Counted from the stretch's first letter, positions 7,804 to 20,174 are shown. The stretch is 64,000 nt of DNA from Bosea beijingensis (GCF_030758975.1 NZ_CP132359.1:5109236-5173235), one strand, 5' to 3'. The notes: generated from the letters alone by a model not told the origin. Numbers and translations are program-made.

Positions 7804-10326
7804 GTGAAATTCTTTCCCTCGTCGATCCAGAACTATCTCGTCGCCACCATGGCCTGCCTGTGCGTGCCAGGCATCGGCGCCCTCGGCTACATGGCGTATC
7901 AATCCGTTTCGGACGTGCGCACGAACATGGAACTGGCGGAGCTGGTCGAGGCCGACAAGGCCTTGCTGCTCGCCGGCAATGCGATCCGCACCGCGCGCGG
8001 ACAGGCGCAGACCAGCATCCAGGTCGCCGATGACCCGACCGCGGCGTTGAAGCAGATCGAGGAAAGCAATCGCAGCCGCATCGCCGATGCTGTCGCCCAG
8101 CTCGACGAGACCGGCCTGCCCGGCCGCAAGGAACTCATCGCCGGCATCCAGCAGCAGCAGAAGCTGACCGACGCCAGGATGGCCGATCTCTATGCCGAAG
8201 CGTCGAAGCCGAAGGCGCAGCGCAGCCTCGCCGCAACCATGCCCTGGTATAACGGCATCGGCGCGATCGAGGCCGCCATCGTCAAGGCCTCGGACGAGAC
8301 CTCCAATGCCGCCCGGCTCGCGGACCCGATCCTCGCCGATCTGCAGGGCTTCAAGTCGGCCGGCTGGGACGTCCGCTCGAATTACGGCACGCAGTGCTCG
8401 GTTCTCCGTCCGGTCTTCGGCTCGGGCAAGCCGCTGGAGACCGCGCAGATCCGTAAGCTCGGTGAATTGCGCGGCGTCTCCAACACCTCCGGCGAGACGC
8501 TGAAGCAGCTCGCATCGCGCCCCGGCGTCGGCAGCGAGCTTGCCCGGAAGGTCGGTGTCATGTCGGCCGAGGTCGAAGCCTCCAACCGCAAGATGGATGA
8601 GCTGATCGGCAAGCTCGGCCAGGGCGCTGGTCCGGTCATCGCGGCGGAAGAATGGACCAAGCAATGCAACGGGCCGTTCACCGCCATCGTTTCGGCCGTC
8701 ACCCAGTCGCTCGACGACATGGTCGTGCGAACCGACAAGAAGCTCACCGCCGCCTGGATCAAGCTCGGCATCGTCGGCGCGCTGCTGGCCACCTTGCTCG
8801 CGATCTGCGTGATGAGCCTGCGCGGCGTGCAGCGCCGGATCGCGCGGCCGCTGGTCTCGCTGAAATCCGCGCTGGACGAGATGCAGCAGGGTAATTTCGC
8901 CCAGGCCATCCCGGCCGCTCCCGCGCCGGACGAGATCGGGGCACTGAGCGGGGCGCTCGAAATCTATCGCGAGAACGCGCTCGCCCTCGAGCAGAACCGG
9001 CGCGACCGCGAACTCGCCATGCTCGCCGATGCCGAACAGGCAGCCCATGTCCAGAAGCTCTTGGGCGAGGTCGCCACCATCGTCGCCGATGCCCGCGAGG
9101 GCAATTTCTCCGGCAAGGCGCATGTCGGCGGCATGGAGGGGCCGCTGAAGGAGCTCGTCGAGGGCATCAACGAGATCAACGCGGTTGTCGACGGGGCGAC
9201 GACGGAGTTTGCGGAAGCGCTCTCGGCGATCGCGGGCGGCGACCTGACCAATCGGGTCGAGACGGCCTATCGCGGCCGCTTCGCCGACCTCAAGGGCGCG
9301 ATCAACGAGACGGTCGATCGCCTGTCGGACACGGTCGCGACGATCCAGACCACCTCGGCCGATGTCGGCCTCGCCGCGCGCGAGATCAACATGGGCGCCG
9401 ACGACCTGTCGAAGCGCACCGAGGAGCAGGCTTCGTCGCTGGAGGAGACCGCCGCCACGACCGAGGAGCTCGCGGCCTCGGTGAAGGCCTCGGCCCAGGC
9501 CTCGAAGGATGCCGCGCGGATCGCCGACGAGGCGATGCAGGCGGCGCAGTCGGGCGGCGCCATCGCCGGCCAGGCGGTCGACGCCATGGCCCGGATCGAG
9601 ACGGCCTCGCAGAAGATCTCGGACATCATCCGGGTGATCGACGACATCGCCTTCCAGACCAACCTGCTCGCGCTCAACGCCGCGGTCGAGGCGGCGCGCG
9701 CCGGCGAGGCCGGCAAGGGCTTTGCCGTCGTCGCCTCCGAGGTTCGCACGCTGGCGCAGCGCTCGGGCGAGGCGGCCAAGGCCATCTCCGCGCTGACCTC
9801 CTCGTCCAATGCCGAGGTCGGCGAGGGCGAGCAGCTGGTGCGGCAGGCCGGCGACCAGCACGCCCGCCTCCTCGCGGCCTCGCAGAAGGTCGCGGCGACG
9901 ATCGCCGACATCTCGGCGGCCTCGGGGGAGCAGGCCAACGGCATCGACGAGATGAGCCAGGCGGTCGCACATCTCGACGAGATGACCCAGCAGAACGCGG
10001 CCTTGTCCGAGCAGAGCGCGGCTTCGGCAGGCTCGCTCTCGGGCCGGATCGAGCAGCTCAATGCGCTGGTCGCGACCTTCCGGACCGGGCGCGAGGCCAT
10101 CGGCCAGACGGCTTACGCCCAGCCGGCAACGGCACCCCGCGCGGTCAAGGCGCCGGTGCGGGCGGCGCGGCCTGCTCCTGTGGCAGCGGCGACCTCCGGT
10201 GAGCCGGAGCGCCTGCGCCAGCTCGCCGAGGCGGCCTTCGTCCAGTCGCGGACCGCACCTGCGCCGCGCAAGGTCGCCAATGGCGGCAGCGGCCGGGCCA
10301 GCGATTCCGGATGGGAGGAGTTCTGA
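7804..10326 (+). CDS. Methyl-accepting chemotaxis protein
   Basis: An 840-residue inner-membrane chemoreceptor. A first transmembrane helix lies near residues 10-30, a periplasmic sensor reaches ~residue 315, and a second helix spans ~320-342. A HAMP domain and a further HAMP-like coiled linker follow (ending near residue 510). The cytoplasmic signalling hairpin has the invariant tip [20 protein letters not shown] near residues 617-636. The C-terminal tail is Ala/Pro/Arg-rich and ends in GWEEF, resembling a CheR/CheB tethering pentapeptide. The sensor domain is helical and I cannot assign a ligand. It is monocistronic with a terminator after it; the motAB genes lie 47 kb away. Confidence 0.95.
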   Translation: MKFFPSSIQNYLVATMACLCVPGIGALGYMAYQSVSDVRTNMELAELVEADKALLLAGNAIRTARGQAQTSIQVADDPTAALKQIEESNRSRIADAVAQLDETGLPGRKELIAGIQQQQKLTDARMADLYAEASKPKAQRSLAATMPWYNGIGAIEAAIVKASDETSNAARLADPILADLQGFKSAGWDVRSNYGTQCSVLRPVFGSGKPLETAQIRKLGELRGVSNTSGETLKQLASRPGVGSELARKVGVMSAEVEASNRKMDELIGKLGQGAGPVIAAEEWTKQCNGPFTAIVSAVTQSLDDMVVRTDKKLTAAWIKLGIVGALLATLLAICVMSLRGVQRRIARPLVSLKSALDEMQQGNFAQAIPAAPAPDEIGALSGALEIYRENALALEQNRRDRELAMLADAEQAAHVQKLLGEVATIVADAREGNFSGKAHVGGMEGPLKELVEGINEINAVVDGATTEFAEALSAIAGGDLTNRVETAYRGRFADLKGAINETVDRLSDTVATIQTTSADVGLAAREINMGADDLSKRTEEQASSLEETAATTEELAASVKASAQASKDAARIADEAMQAAQSGGAIAGQAVDAMARIETASQKISDIIRVIDDIAFQTNLLALNAAVEAARAGEAGKGFAVVASEVRTLAQRSGEAAKAISALTSSSNAEVGEGEQLVRQAGDQHARLLAASQKVAATIADISAASGEQANGIDEMSQAVAHLDEMTQQNAALSEQSAASAGSLSGRIEQLNALVATFRTGREAIGQTAYAQPATAPRAVKAPVRAARPAPVAAATSGEPERLRQLAEAAFVQSRTAPAPRKVANGGSGRASDSGWEEF

Positions 10327-10360
10327 GGCGAGCCTCGGAGCATCCCGAACAAGACATGCG

Positions 10361-10391
10361 CGGCGCCCCCAAAAGGGCGCCGTTTGCATTT
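10361..10391 (+). terminator. Terminator after the chemoreceptor gene
   Basis: The hairpin CGGCGCCC-N6-GGGCGCCG is followed by TTTGCATTT, 35 bases past the stop codon. Confidence 0.75.
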
Positions 10392-10621
10392 CCCGGAGAA
10401 AATATTTGCATAGCCTCTTGTCGAAGCGCGCGATCGGCCTATTTCCGTGACAGGCGCCGGAGCTTTGCTCCATCACGACGCCGCCCTCGCACATTCAATC
10501 CGTGACGTTTCTCGGCCGACTCGCTGGAGTCGATCGATGCCGCACCGCTTGCTGACAGGTCCCGACGGGGACGTCTGCGACAAGCGGTTTCAGCCGTCAC
10601 CACCACAGGGAGACGAAAACC

Positions 10622-10972
10622 ATGCAGTTCAGCCAGGTTCTTCAGGCTCTCGGCCAGTTCGCCTCCGGCTTCGCGCCGGCCAGCCGTTCCGTCCGCCCGC
10701 TCGAGATCGATTTCGACACTGCCGACACGCTCGGCCCCTTCGAACAGGCCGCGATCGGCCAGTGGAAGACCGAGGATGGGTCGATCCTGATCGACCTCAG
10801 GCCCGACGGGCAGTTCCACAAGGCCAAGCCCGCTGCCGGCGCCAAGCATGTCGGCCGCTATGCGGTCGATCGCTCGAAGCTTTATTTCGAGGGCGAGACC
10901 GGCTGGGTCGCGCTCGGCAAGCTGAAGCGCGGCACGCTCAGCATCGGCGAGAAGCGCTTCCGCAAGGCGTAA
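10622..10972 (+). CDS. Small conserved protein, Atu4866-like
   Basis: A 116-residue soluble protein without signal peptide or membrane helix. The segment GQWKTEDGSILIDLRPDGQF, followed by HVGRYAVDRSKLYFEGETGW, resembles the small beta-sandwich Atu4866 family (W-x-x-x-D-G, then G-R-Y). The ATG at 10622 has AGGGAG about nine bases upstream. A strong terminator closes the gene. The biological role is unknown; the family match is from memory of the motif pattern. Confidence 0.7.
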   Translation: MQFSQVLQALGQFASGFAPASRSVRPLEIDFDTADTLGPFEQAAIGQWKTEDGSILIDLRPDGQFHKAKPAAGAKHVGRYAVDRSKLYFEGETGWVALGKLKRGTLSIGEKRFRKA

Positions 10973-10998
10973 GCGCAACCGCAATCGCTCAATCAAGA

Positions 10999-11033
10999 AG
11001 GGCCGCGCTTCCCAAGGGAGGCGCGGCCCTCTT
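10999..11033. terminator. Strong bidirectional terminator hairpin
   Basis: Arms of 15 bases (AGGGCCGCGCTTCCC and its complement) with a two-base loop, followed by CTTCGT. It sits between the convergent genes ending at 10972 and 11050 and can serve both. Confidence 0.8.
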
Positions 11034-11049
11034 CGTAATGGTGCGGGCC

Positions 11050-11673
11050 TCAGTAGCCGACGGTAAAGCGACGGCGGCTATGGGCCGGCTTCTCCAACTC
11101 GTCGACCAAAGCGATCGCGTAGTCTTCGGCCGAGATCGCACTGTTGCCCTGGGCGTCGACCAGAAGCTGGTCGGTGCCGAGACGGAACTTGCCGGTGCGC
11201 TCGCCCGGCTGGATCAGGGCCGAAGGCGACAGGAAGGTCCAGTCGAGGCCCTGTTCCTGCTTCAGCAGATCGAGGAATGCGCCGCCCTTGCGGGCTTCGT
11301 CGAGATAAACGGCCGGGAATTCCGGGGTGTCGAAGAGCTTCACGCCCGGCGCGACCTCCAAGCTGCCGGCGCCGCCGACGACGAGATAGCGCTTGACGCC
11401 GGATTGCTTAACCGCTGCGAGCAGGACCTGCGGATCACTGGCGCTGAAATGCACCGCGCTGATCACCGCATCATGGCCGGCGAGCAGCTTGGCGAGCCCA
11501 TCCTTGTCGAAGACATCGCCCTTGACGGCGGTGACGCCGGGCAGCGAGGCGACCTTCTCGGGATTGCGGACAAGGGCGGTAACGGCATGGCCGCGGGCGG
11601 CGAGTTCGGCCAGCAGGCGCGAGCCGATGAATCCGCTGGCGCCGATCAATGCGACCTTCTTGGCAACTTTCAT
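11050..11673 (-). CDS. NAD(P)-binding oxidoreductase, NmrA/YwnB-like
   Basis: A 207-residue single Rossmann-domain protein. The dinucleotide-binding loop GASGFIG is at residues 11-17, preceded by a hydrophobic strand and followed by the NADP-type ALVRNPEK. It belongs to the atypical short-chain dehydrogenase group annotated as NAD(P)H-binding or NADH-flavin reductase-like. It is divergent from an HxlR regulator, and a 17-base palindrome lies 20 bases before its start. HxlR regulators often control adjacent oxidoreductases in response to electrophiles or quinones, so it may take part in detoxification; this is inferred. Confidence 0.87.
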   Translation of the reverse strand: MKVAKKVALIGASGFIGSRLLAELAARGHAVTALVRNPEKVASLPGVTAVKGDVFDKDGLAKLLAGHDAVISAVHFSASDPQVLLAAVKQSGVKRYLVVGGAGSLEVAPGVKLFDTPEFPAVYLDEARKGGAFLDLLKQEQGLDWTFLSPSALIQPGERTGKFRLGTDQLLVDAQGNSAISAEDYAIALVDELEKPAHSRRRFTVGY

Positions 11674-11692
11674 GACAGAGGTTCCTTATTGT

Positions 11693-11709
11693 GGTATCCA
11701 GCGGATACC
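11693..11709. promoter_or_regulatory. Palindromic operator, probably for the HxlR regulator
   Basis: A perfect dyad GGTATCC-AGC-GGATACC lies between the divergent oxidoreductase and HxlR genes, 20 bases from the oxidoreductase start. HxlR/YodB-type dimers bind short palindromes overlapping the target promoter. Confidence 0.72.
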
Positions 11710-11797
11710 TGCACTCCAATGGAACCTATCTGATCCTGCCGCGCGGCCCCGTAAAGAAGGCACTTTCACGCGACATGGTCACCGCCGGGAAACCGCC

Positions 11798-12205
11798 ATG
11801 CTGAAACGCCCCGACCCATTCCAGGCGCTCTGCCCGACCCGGCGCGTGCTGGACCGCATCGGCGATACCTGGGCCGTGCTCATCCTGATCGCGCTCGACG
11901 ACGGCACCTTGCGCTTCAACGAACTGAGGCGGCGGATCGAGAACATCTCGCAGAAGATGCTGTCGCAGACGCTGAAGAGCCTGGAACGCGACGGGCTGGT
12001 GCAGCGCGAGGTGTTCGCGACGGTGCCGGTCACCGTCGAATATTCGCTGACCGGGCTCGGACGGACGCTGGCACAGACGGTGAACCAGCTCACCCTCTGG
12101 GCCGAGGCGCATATCGGCGAGGTCGAGGCGGCGCAGCAGCGCTACGATCGCGGCCTGGCGCCGGCCGCAAGCGAGCGGATTCCGCTTCCGCTCACCCGCC
12201 AGTGA
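11798..12205 (+). CDS. HxlR-family transcriptional regulator
   Basis: A 135-residue winged helix-turn-helix regulator. The family pattern is clear: CPTRRVLDRIGDTWAVLILI at residues 11-30, then FNELRRRIENISQKMLSQTL with the recognition helix, and a YSLTGLG wing near residue 85. A cysteine at position 11 sits where YodB/HypR-type members sense thiol-reactive compounds. The ATG at 11798 is chosen because the conserved domain begins ten residues later. The stop overlaps the end of the convergent ligD by 14 bases. Confidence 0.92.
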   Translation: MLKRPDPFQALCPTRRVLDRIGDTWAVLILIALDDGTLRFNELRRRIENISQKMLSQTLKSLERDGLVQREVFATVPVTVEYSLTGLGRTLAQTVNQLTLWAEAHIGEVEAAQQRYDRGLAPAASERIPLPLTRQ

Positions 12206-14723
12206 GCGGCTTTCCGGCGGCGAAGAACCCGCTCCAGAGATCCGGCGGCAGATCGCCGTCCAGGATCGCACGGGCCTTGAAGGCATCGGGCTGCAGGCTG
12301 TCGATATCCTGCCATTCGACCGGCATCGCCAATGGCACGCCCGTTCGAGCCCGGGTCGAATAGGGAGCGATCGCCGTCGCGCCGCGGCCATTGCGCAGAT
12401 AGTCGATGAAGATGCGGCCCCGGCGCGCCTTCTTGGACAGGGTCGCCGTGTAGAGCTTGGGTTCGGCCTGCTCCATCGCCCTGGCGAAGTCACGCGCGAA
12501 GGTCTTGACGCGCTCCCAATCGGCCTTCGGCTTCAGCGGCAGCACGACGTGGAACCCCTTGCCGCCGGAGACCTTCAGAAAATTCGCGAAACCGAGATCG
12601 TCGAGATGCCGCCGCACGGTCAATGCAGCCTCGCGCACGCGCTCGACCGGCACGCCCGTATCGGGGTCGAGGTCGAAGATGATCTGGTCGGGCGTCTCGA
12701 CCGCATCGATGGTCGCGCCCCAGACATGGATTTCGACCGTGCCAAGCTGGACGAGCGCCGCGAGCCCGTCGAAATCCTCGATATAGATCAGCTCCTCGCC
12801 ATCTGCGTCCTTCCGCCGCCTGACCGCATCATGCATGCCGGGGCCGGCATGTTTCTGGAAGAAGCGGTGGCCCTCGATGCCGTTGGGCGCCCGCACCAGG
12901 CTGAGGGGCCGCCCGACCACGAAACGCTGCATCAGCGGCCAGATCTTCGCGTAATAGGCGAGCAGATCCTGCTTGGTGAAGCCGCTCTCCGGCCAGAGCG
13001 GCTTGTCGGGGCTGGACAGCTTCACGCTAGTCCGCGCCGGCGCTACACGGCCAGCAGCGGCCCTTGTCTTCCGGGCCTTCGGCTTCTGCGGAACCGGCCC
13101 GACCGGCATCTCCGCCACGATCTCGCCTGCCGGCTTGTCTTCACGCAATCCGATGAACGCGGCATGGCGGAGCGTCTTCGACGCCGTCCAGGCGCGGAAC
13201 TCGACCTCGGCGACCCGTTCAGGCTTGACCCAGACCACACCGCGCTCGCGGCCAGCCGCGCCCTTGAAGGGTGACGCGTCCGTCGCGAGCTTGTCGAGCT
13301 TGGCTTTCAACGCTGCGGCCGAGGTCGCAGTGAAGCCGGTGCCGACGCGGCCAGCCGGCTTCAACTCGCCATTCTCATAGTAGCCCGCGACGATCGAGCC
13401 GAGCTTGCGTGGCGAGGCCTTGGACGGGACATAGCCGGCGATGACGAATTCCTGGCGCTGCGTGCATTTCGACTTGATCCAGTCGCGGCCGCGGCCGCTG
13501 CGATAGGGCGCATCCGCCCGCTTCGAGACCACACCCTCGAGCCCCATGCGGCAGGCATGGTCGAGCATGACACCGCCCGGCTCAATGAAATGCTCGCTGA
13601 AGCGCAACGGCCCCTCGGCCGGGATGCCCTCCAGCAGATGCTTTAACCTCTCCTTCCGAGCCAAAAGCGGCTCGCCGCGCAGATCCTCGTCATCGAGATG
13701 CAGGAGATCGAAGGCGAAATAGACAAGCCCGGCCGCACGCCCCGCCGACAGCGCATCCTGCAGCGCGGAAAACGAGGAAATACCGTTCTCGGCCAACGCC
13801 ACCAGCTCGCCGTCGATCAATGCTGTCTCGCAGGGAAGGCCGGTCAGCGCTGCGGCGAGGCCCTTGCCGAAGCGTGCCGTCCAGTCGAGACCGGAGCGGG
13901 TCAGGAGCCGGACCTGGCCATGGTCGATCCGGCCCTGAAGCCGGTAGCCGTCGAATTTGACCTCATGCAGCCAGTTCTCGCCGGTAGGCGGCTTCTCCTG
14001 AAGCGTGGCGAGGCAGGGCTCGATAAAGTCCGGCAGGGCCGAGGCATCTGACTTCCGGGTCTTGCGGGCTGGGGCCTTTCGCAACGGCCGGACAGCCGCA
14101 GCCGCTTCCCCGGCGGGCTTCGTCGTGTCCCAGACCCCGCCCTTGCTCTCGTCCTGCCCGATCGCCTCGACCGACAGCCCGGATTTCACCGAATCCGGTT
14201 GGGTTTCGAGGATGTCCTCGTCGGTGCGGACGAATTCATCCTCCGACTTGATCAGCAGCCAGTTGTCGCGCTTCTCGCCACGGCGCGGCTTCAGCCGCAC
14301 GAGATGCCAGCGGCCCTGCAGCTTGTGGCCCTCCAGCACGAAGACGAGATGCCCCTTCTTCATGCCCGCAGCCGGGTCGCCCTCCGGAATCCAGCGCCCC
14401 TCGTCCCAGACGATGACCGAGCCGCCTCCATATTGCCCGGCCGGGATCGTGCCCTCGAAGCCGCCATATTCAAGCGGATGATCCTCGACATGGACGGCAA
14501 GGCGCTTTTCGGCGGGGTCGAGGCTCGGACCCCGGGTCACCGCCCAGGACCAGAGCACGCCGCCATGCTCCAGCCGGAAGTCGTAGTGAAGGCGCCGGGC
14601 CGCGTGTTTCTGAACGACGAAGGCGCCACCCTTCGCGTCCTTGTCGCGGCGCTTGTCGCCTCCTTTCGGCTCGCGCGTGCGGGTGAAATCGCGTTTCGAA
14701 CGATACAGATCGAGCGTGGACAT
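12192..14723 (-). CDS. ligD: Multifunctional DNA ligase D (NHEJ)
   Basis: An 843-residue enzyme that processes and seals double-strand breaks recruited by Ku. Three domains run in the order phosphoesterase (residues ~30-165, with H40, H46, D48 and R50 in the HYDFRLE motif), ATP-dependent ligase (~225-530, catalytic lysine K256 in EVKFDGYR), and primase-like polymerase (~555-840, FDLDPD metal site). This PE-Lig-Pol order is the Pseudomonas/Rhizobiales type; mycobacteria start with the polymerase. It starts 28 bases after ku in the same direction, so the two form an operon. Confidence 0.97.
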   Translation of the reverse strand: MSTLDLYRSKRDFTRTREPKGGDKRRDKDAKGGAFVVQKHAARRLHYDFRLEHGGVLWSWAVTRGPSLDPAEKRLAVHVEDHPLEYGGFEGTIPAGQYGGGSVIVWDEGRWIPEGDPAAGMKKGHLVFVLEGHKLQGRWHLVRLKPRRGEKRDNWLLIKSEDEFVRTDEDILETQPDSVKSGLSVEAIGQDESKGGVWDTTKPAGEAAAAVRPLRKAPARKTRKSDASALPDFIEPCLATLQEKPPTGENWLHEVKFDGYRLQGRIDHGQVRLLTRSGLDWTARFGKGLAAALTGLPCETALIDGELVALAENGISSFSALQDALSAGRAAGLVYFAFDLLHLDDEDLRGEPLLARKERLKHLLEGIPAEGPLRFSEHFIEPGGVMLDHACRMGLEGVVSKRADAPYRSGRGRDWIKSKCTQRQEFVIAGYVPSKASPRKLGSIVAGYYENGELKPAGRVGTGFTATSAAALKAKLDKLATDASPFKGAAGRERGVVWVKPERVAEVEFRAWTASKTLRHAAFIGLREDKPAGEIVAEMPVGPVPQKPKARKTRAAAGRVAPARTSVKLSSPDKPLWPESGFTKQDLLAYYAKIWPLMQRFVVGRPLSLVRAPNGIEGHRFFQKHAGPGMHDAVRRRKDADGEELIYIEDFDGLAALVQLGTVEIHVWGATIDAVETPDQIIFDLDPDTGVPVERVREAALTVRRHLDDLGFANFLKVSGGKGFHVVLPLKPKADWERVKTFARDFARAMEQAEPKLYTATLSKKARRGRIFIDYLRNGRGATAIAPYSTRARTGVPLAMPVEWQDIDSLQPDAFKARAILDGDLPPDLWSGFFAAGKPLTGG

Positions 14724-14751
14724 CGGCCTTCCCCGCTAGCGGGATGATCCT

Positions 14752-15618
14752 TCAGGCGGATTTGCGCGCCTTGCTCGCCGGCTTCTTCGCCGCCGCCTTG
14801 GCGGGTTTTCGGGCGGATTTCGCCGGAGCCTTGCCGGAATCCGCGCCGGCAAGGCTTTTCTTCAGGGCATCGAACAGGTTGACGACATTGGCCGGCCGTT
14901 CCGCCGCCTGGACAACCGGAGGCTTCCTGCCCTTCTGCTTGGCGCGGATCAGCTCCAGAAGAGCGTCCTCGTAGCGATCGTCGAAGCCGCTAGGGTCGAA
15001 GGCTGCCTGCTTCTTCGCGATGATATGCGTGGCGAGGTCGACCAGCTCCGGATCGGTCTTCTGCCGGCCCAGCCCGTCGAAGACCTCCTCCGGCTTCCTG
15101 ACCGTCTTGTCATAGCGCAGCGTCGTCAGCAGCAGGCCTTCCTCGAAGGGCTCGATCATCACCGGCCGCTCGCGGCGATAGAGCACGATGCGGGCGATGC
15201 CGGCCTTTTTCTGCTTCGCCATCGCTTCCCGGATCACGGCGAAGGCCTCCTCCGAGACCTCGTCGGCGGGCGTCACGTAATAGGGGGTGTCGAAATAGAT
15301 CTGCGGGATATCGGCGCGATCGACGAAGCTCTCGATCGCGAGCGTGTGCGAGGATTCGATCTGCACGGCTTCGATCTCGTCCTCCTCGACCAGGAGATAT
15401 TCGTCGTCGCCGATCTCGTAGCCCTTGACCTCGTCGTCATCGGCAACCGGCTTGCCACTGACGCTGTCGATATATTGCCGCCGCACTGTGTTCCCGGTCT
15501 TGCGGTTGATGATGCGGAAGGAGACTTTCTCGCTCTGGCTGGTCGCCCCGGTGAGCTCGACGGCGCAGGAAACCAGCGAGAGCTTGAGGTAGCCTTTCCA
15601 GGCCGGACGCGGCGCCAT
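14752..15618 (-). CDS. ku: Non-homologous end-joining protein Ku
   Basis: A 288-residue bacterial Ku, the homodimeric ring that threads onto DNA ends and recruits LigD. It starts [18 protein letters not shown] as bacterial Ku proteins do, and the Ku core runs to ~residue 250. A Lys/Ala-rich tail ([20 protein letters not shown]) likely adds DNA binding. It is the first gene of the ku-ligD operon and divergent from rpsO across ~240 bases. Confidence 0.97.
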   Translation of the reverse strand: MAPRPAWKGYLKLSLVSCAVELTGATSQSEKVSFRIINRKTGNTVRRQYIDSVSGKPVADDDEVKGYEIGDDEYLLVEEDEIEAVQIESSHTLAIESFVDRADIPQIYFDTPYYVTPADEVSEEAFAVIREAMAKQKKAGIARIVLYRRERPVMIEPFEEGLLLTTLRYDKTVRKPEEVFDGLGRQKTDPELVDLATHIIAKKQAAFDPSGFDDRYEDALLELIRAKQKGRKPPVVQAAERPANVVNLFDALKKSLAGADSGKAPAKSARKPAKAAAKKPASKARKSA

Positions 15619-15861
15619 CGGACAGCCCTTCGGGGCGCGCGAGCCCCGCCTTCTGGTGACGTTAGCGAGTCAAACCGGGCTTTGGCGGTCCGGTTCCGGA
15701 CGGCGCTGGCATTTCCGCCGATTTCGTGTATATGCCCGGGCAACCGGCTTAACCTGTCGGCTGCGCGACCCTTCCCCGATGAGGGGATCGCGGGCTTCGG
15801 ACCTTGCTGGACGACATCCCGGCCTGGCCCGCCAGATCAACCCGAACACGAGGATCTCCCG

Positions 15862-16131
15862 ATGTCGATCACTGCCGAGCGCAAGACCGCGCTGCTCCAG
15901 GAATACGCCACCAAGCCGAACGACACCGGCTCGCCGGAAGTTCAGGTCGCGATCCTGACCGAGCGCATTACCAACCTGACCGGCCATTTCAAGTCGCATG
16001 CGAAGGACAACCATTCGCGTCGCGGCCTGCTCAAGCTGGTTTCCCAGCGCCGTTCCCTGCTCGACTACCTCAAGGGCAAGGACCAGGCTCGCTACAAGAC
16101 GCTGATCGAACGGCTCGGCATCCGCCGCTGA
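15862..16131 (+). CDS. rpsO: 30S ribosomal protein S15
   Basis: The 89-residue S15 protein has its usual size and the motifs [15 protein letters not shown] and [14 protein letters not shown], which bind 16S rRNA. The ATG at 15862 has an AGGA site seven bases before it. It precedes pnp, the classic rpsO-pnp pairing. Confidence 0.98.
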   Translation: MSITAERKTALLQEYATKPNDTGSPEVQVAILTERITNLTGHFKSHAKDNHSRRGLLKLVSQRRSLLDYLKGKDQARYKTLIERLGIRR

Positions 16132-16150
16132 TCGAAAGCTGACAGTTTCC

Positions 16151-16184
16151 GCCCGGTGCGACCTGCTCCGGGCGGCTCCTTTTC
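16151..16184 (+). terminator. Hairpin in the rpsO-pnp gap, terminator or processing site
   Basis: GCCCGG and CCGGGC pair across an 11-base loop, followed by GGCTCCTTTT. The short stem and interrupted T-run suggest partial termination. An RNase III-type processing element is the alternative, since pnp leaders are commonly processed. Confidence 0.45.
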
Positions 16185-16394
16185 GGGCGAGGCCGCCATG
16201 GGGCGTGACCTGCCTGACTCTCGCGGCAGCCGCATGGGGCGGCCTTCCCGCGTGACCCGCCGGACGCCCAAGACGTCCATGGCAGGATCGCCGAGCGCTC
16301 GGGCGCACAATCCTTTCCCACCCGAGCGTTCCGCCGTCTTGCCCATGGGCCTGAAGGCACCGGACGGGTCGAACCCGACCGAAAGACGAAACAC

Positions 16395-18569
<2,175 letters not shown>

Positions 18570-18599
18570 TCGGCCAAGCTACCCGCGTGTGAAACAGGA

Positions 18600-18635
18600 C
18601 GCCCCGCATCGGTTGATGCGGGGCGTTTTGCTTTT
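18600..18635 (+). terminator. Terminator after pnp
   Basis: Ten-base arms CGCCCCGCAT and ATGCGGGGCG around a six-base loop, followed by TTTTGCTTTT. Confidence 0.92.
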
Positions 18636-18708
18636 CGGCGAAGCGATATCCCGCCATGTCCGGACAGTGCCGTTGCCTAGCCTTCCGTGGAAACCGGAGT
18701 GCCTGCCG

Positions 18709-19476
18709 ATGAAATCGTTTGCCGTCCCCAACGCTGGCGGTTCGCTGCGCTACCACGACCTGCCCGGCGAGGGCCCGACCCTGCTGATGATCCATGGCCT
18801 CGGCTGCGCCTCGTCCTGCGATTATCCGACCGTCGCGGCCGATCCGACCTTGCGCGGGCGGCGCATGCTGCTGGTCGACCTGCTGGGTTCCGGCTTCAGC
18901 GACCGTCCGGAGGCGTTCGGCTACACGATCGACGACCATGCCCGCAGCGTCGTCGCGCTGGTGGATGCGCTGGGGCTGCCGCAGGTCGACCTGTTCGGGC
19001 ACAGCATGGGCGGCACTGTTGCGATCGCCGCTGCGGCGATGCTGGGGCGGCGGCTGGGCAGGCTCGTCGTCGGCGAGCCCAATCTAGACCCGGGCGGAGG
19101 CCAATTCAGCCGGGGCATCGCGGCAATACGGGAAGCGGAGTATTGCGCCGGCGGCCAGGACGCGATCGTTAGCGCCGCCCAGGCGGAGGGCAACGATATC
19201 TGGGCAGCCTCGCTCGCCCGCAGCGCCGCCTATGCCGTGCAGCGGACCGCGCGCTCGCTCGTCGAGGGCAGCGATCCGACATGGCGCAGCATCCTGGCGT
19301 CGCTCGCGGTGCCGCGCACGCTGATCATCGGGGAACTGTCGCTGCCCTATGATGACGCATCAGGCTTGCCGGAGGCGGGAGTCGCGATCGCCATCGTTTC
19401 GGGGGCCGGGCATTCGATCCCGTGGGACAATCCGGCCGGTCTTGCGGCAGCCATCGCAGGCGGATTGTCCCGCTGA
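18709..19476 (+). CDS. Alpha/beta hydrolase
   Basis: A 255-residue alpha/beta-hydrolase-fold enzyme. The oxyanion HGLG lies at residues 29-32, the nucleophile S99 in GHSMGG, and the late His in GAGHSIPW near residue 237; the acid is probably in the GELSLPYDD loop. The cap region is short. The ATG at 18709 follows CGGAG, and earlier in-frame starts run back into the pnp terminator. The substrate is unknown. Confidence 0.88.
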   Translation: MKSFAVPNAGGSLRYHDLPGEGPTLLMIHGLGCASSCDYPTVAADPTLRGRRMLLVDLLGSGFSDRPEAFGYTIDDHARSVVALVDALGLPQVDLFGHSMGGTVAIAAAAMLGRRLGRLVVGEPNLDPGGGQFSRGIAAIREAEYCAGGQDAIVSAAQAEGNDIWAASLARSAAYAVQRTARSLVEGSDPTWRSILASLAVPRTLIIGELSLPYDDASGLPEAGVAIAIVSGAGHSIPWDNPAGLAAAIAGGLSR

Positions 19477-19538
19477 TCGCGAGGTGGTGACGCAGCATCC
19501 GCAATAGTCTAGACATATGCCGATCCATGGAGACCGGC

Positions 19539-20174
19539 ATGTCCGACCACCGCATCGCCTCGCTCGACGACCTCGCCCGCGCCTATCCCAATCCGATGGC
19601 ACCCGCGTCGCTCTTCAAGGAGATCGACCATGTCGATGCGAACTATGCCGCGCTGATCGCCGCCTCGCCGTTTTTCGTGCTCGCGACGGTCGGTCCGGAG
19701 GGGCTGGATTGTTCGCCGCGTGGGGATCTGCCGGGCTTCGTCACGGTCCGGGACGCGAAAACGCTCCTGATTCCCGACCGAAAAGGCAATAACAGACTGG
19801 ATTCATTGAAGAATATCCTGTTCGACGATCGAATCGGAATGCTCTTCCTGATCCCCGGTTGCGGCGAGACACTGCGCGTGAACGGACGTGCGGAGCTTTC
19901 CTGCGATTCAGAGTTGTGTTCGCAGTTCGAGATGGCCGGGAAGCTGCCGGCGAGCGTGATGATCGTCCATGTCGATGCCGTCTACTTCCAGTGCTCGCGC
20001 GCGGTGGTGCGGGCGGAGCTCTGGAACCCGGAGCGGCAGGTCGACCGGAGCAGCCTGCCCTCGGCCGGGACGATGCTGCGCGACATCACGGCGCGCAACG
20101 CAGAGGTCGAGACCTTCGACGGCCGGGCCTATGACGAGGCGCTGCCGGGCCGGGTCAAGGCGACACTGTATTGA
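19539..20174 (+). CDS. Pyridoxamine 5'-phosphate oxidase-like flavoprotein
   Basis: A 211-residue split-barrel FMN-binding protein of the PPOx-like group. Visible blocks are FFVLATVGPEGLDCSPRGD (residues ~48-66), then IPDRKGNNRLDSL, and LFLIPGCGETLRVNGRAEL, the usual FMN-phosphate contacts. This group (MSMEG_1061-like) is generally of unknown substrate and is not the vitamin B6 enzyme PdxH. An ATG 12 bases upstream is in frame, but GGAGA is placed correctly for the ATG at 19539. Confidence 0.85.
   Translation: MSDHRIASLDDLARAYPNPMAPASLFKEIDHVDANYAALIAASPFFVLATVGPEGLDCSPRGDLPGFVTVRDAKTLLIPDRKGNNRLDSLKNILFDDRIGMLFLIPGCGETLRVNGRAELSCDSELCSQFEMAGKLPASVMIVHVDAVYFQCSRAVVRAELWNPERQVDRSSLPSAGTMLRDITARNAEVETFDGRAYDEALPGRVKATLY

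Noticed and set aside
7786..10494. A 902-codon open frame antisense to the chemoreceptor
   Set aside because: It is a GC-driven shadow of a well-supported gene. Its product is Arg/Gly/Asp-rich with no family pattern and no ribosome site.
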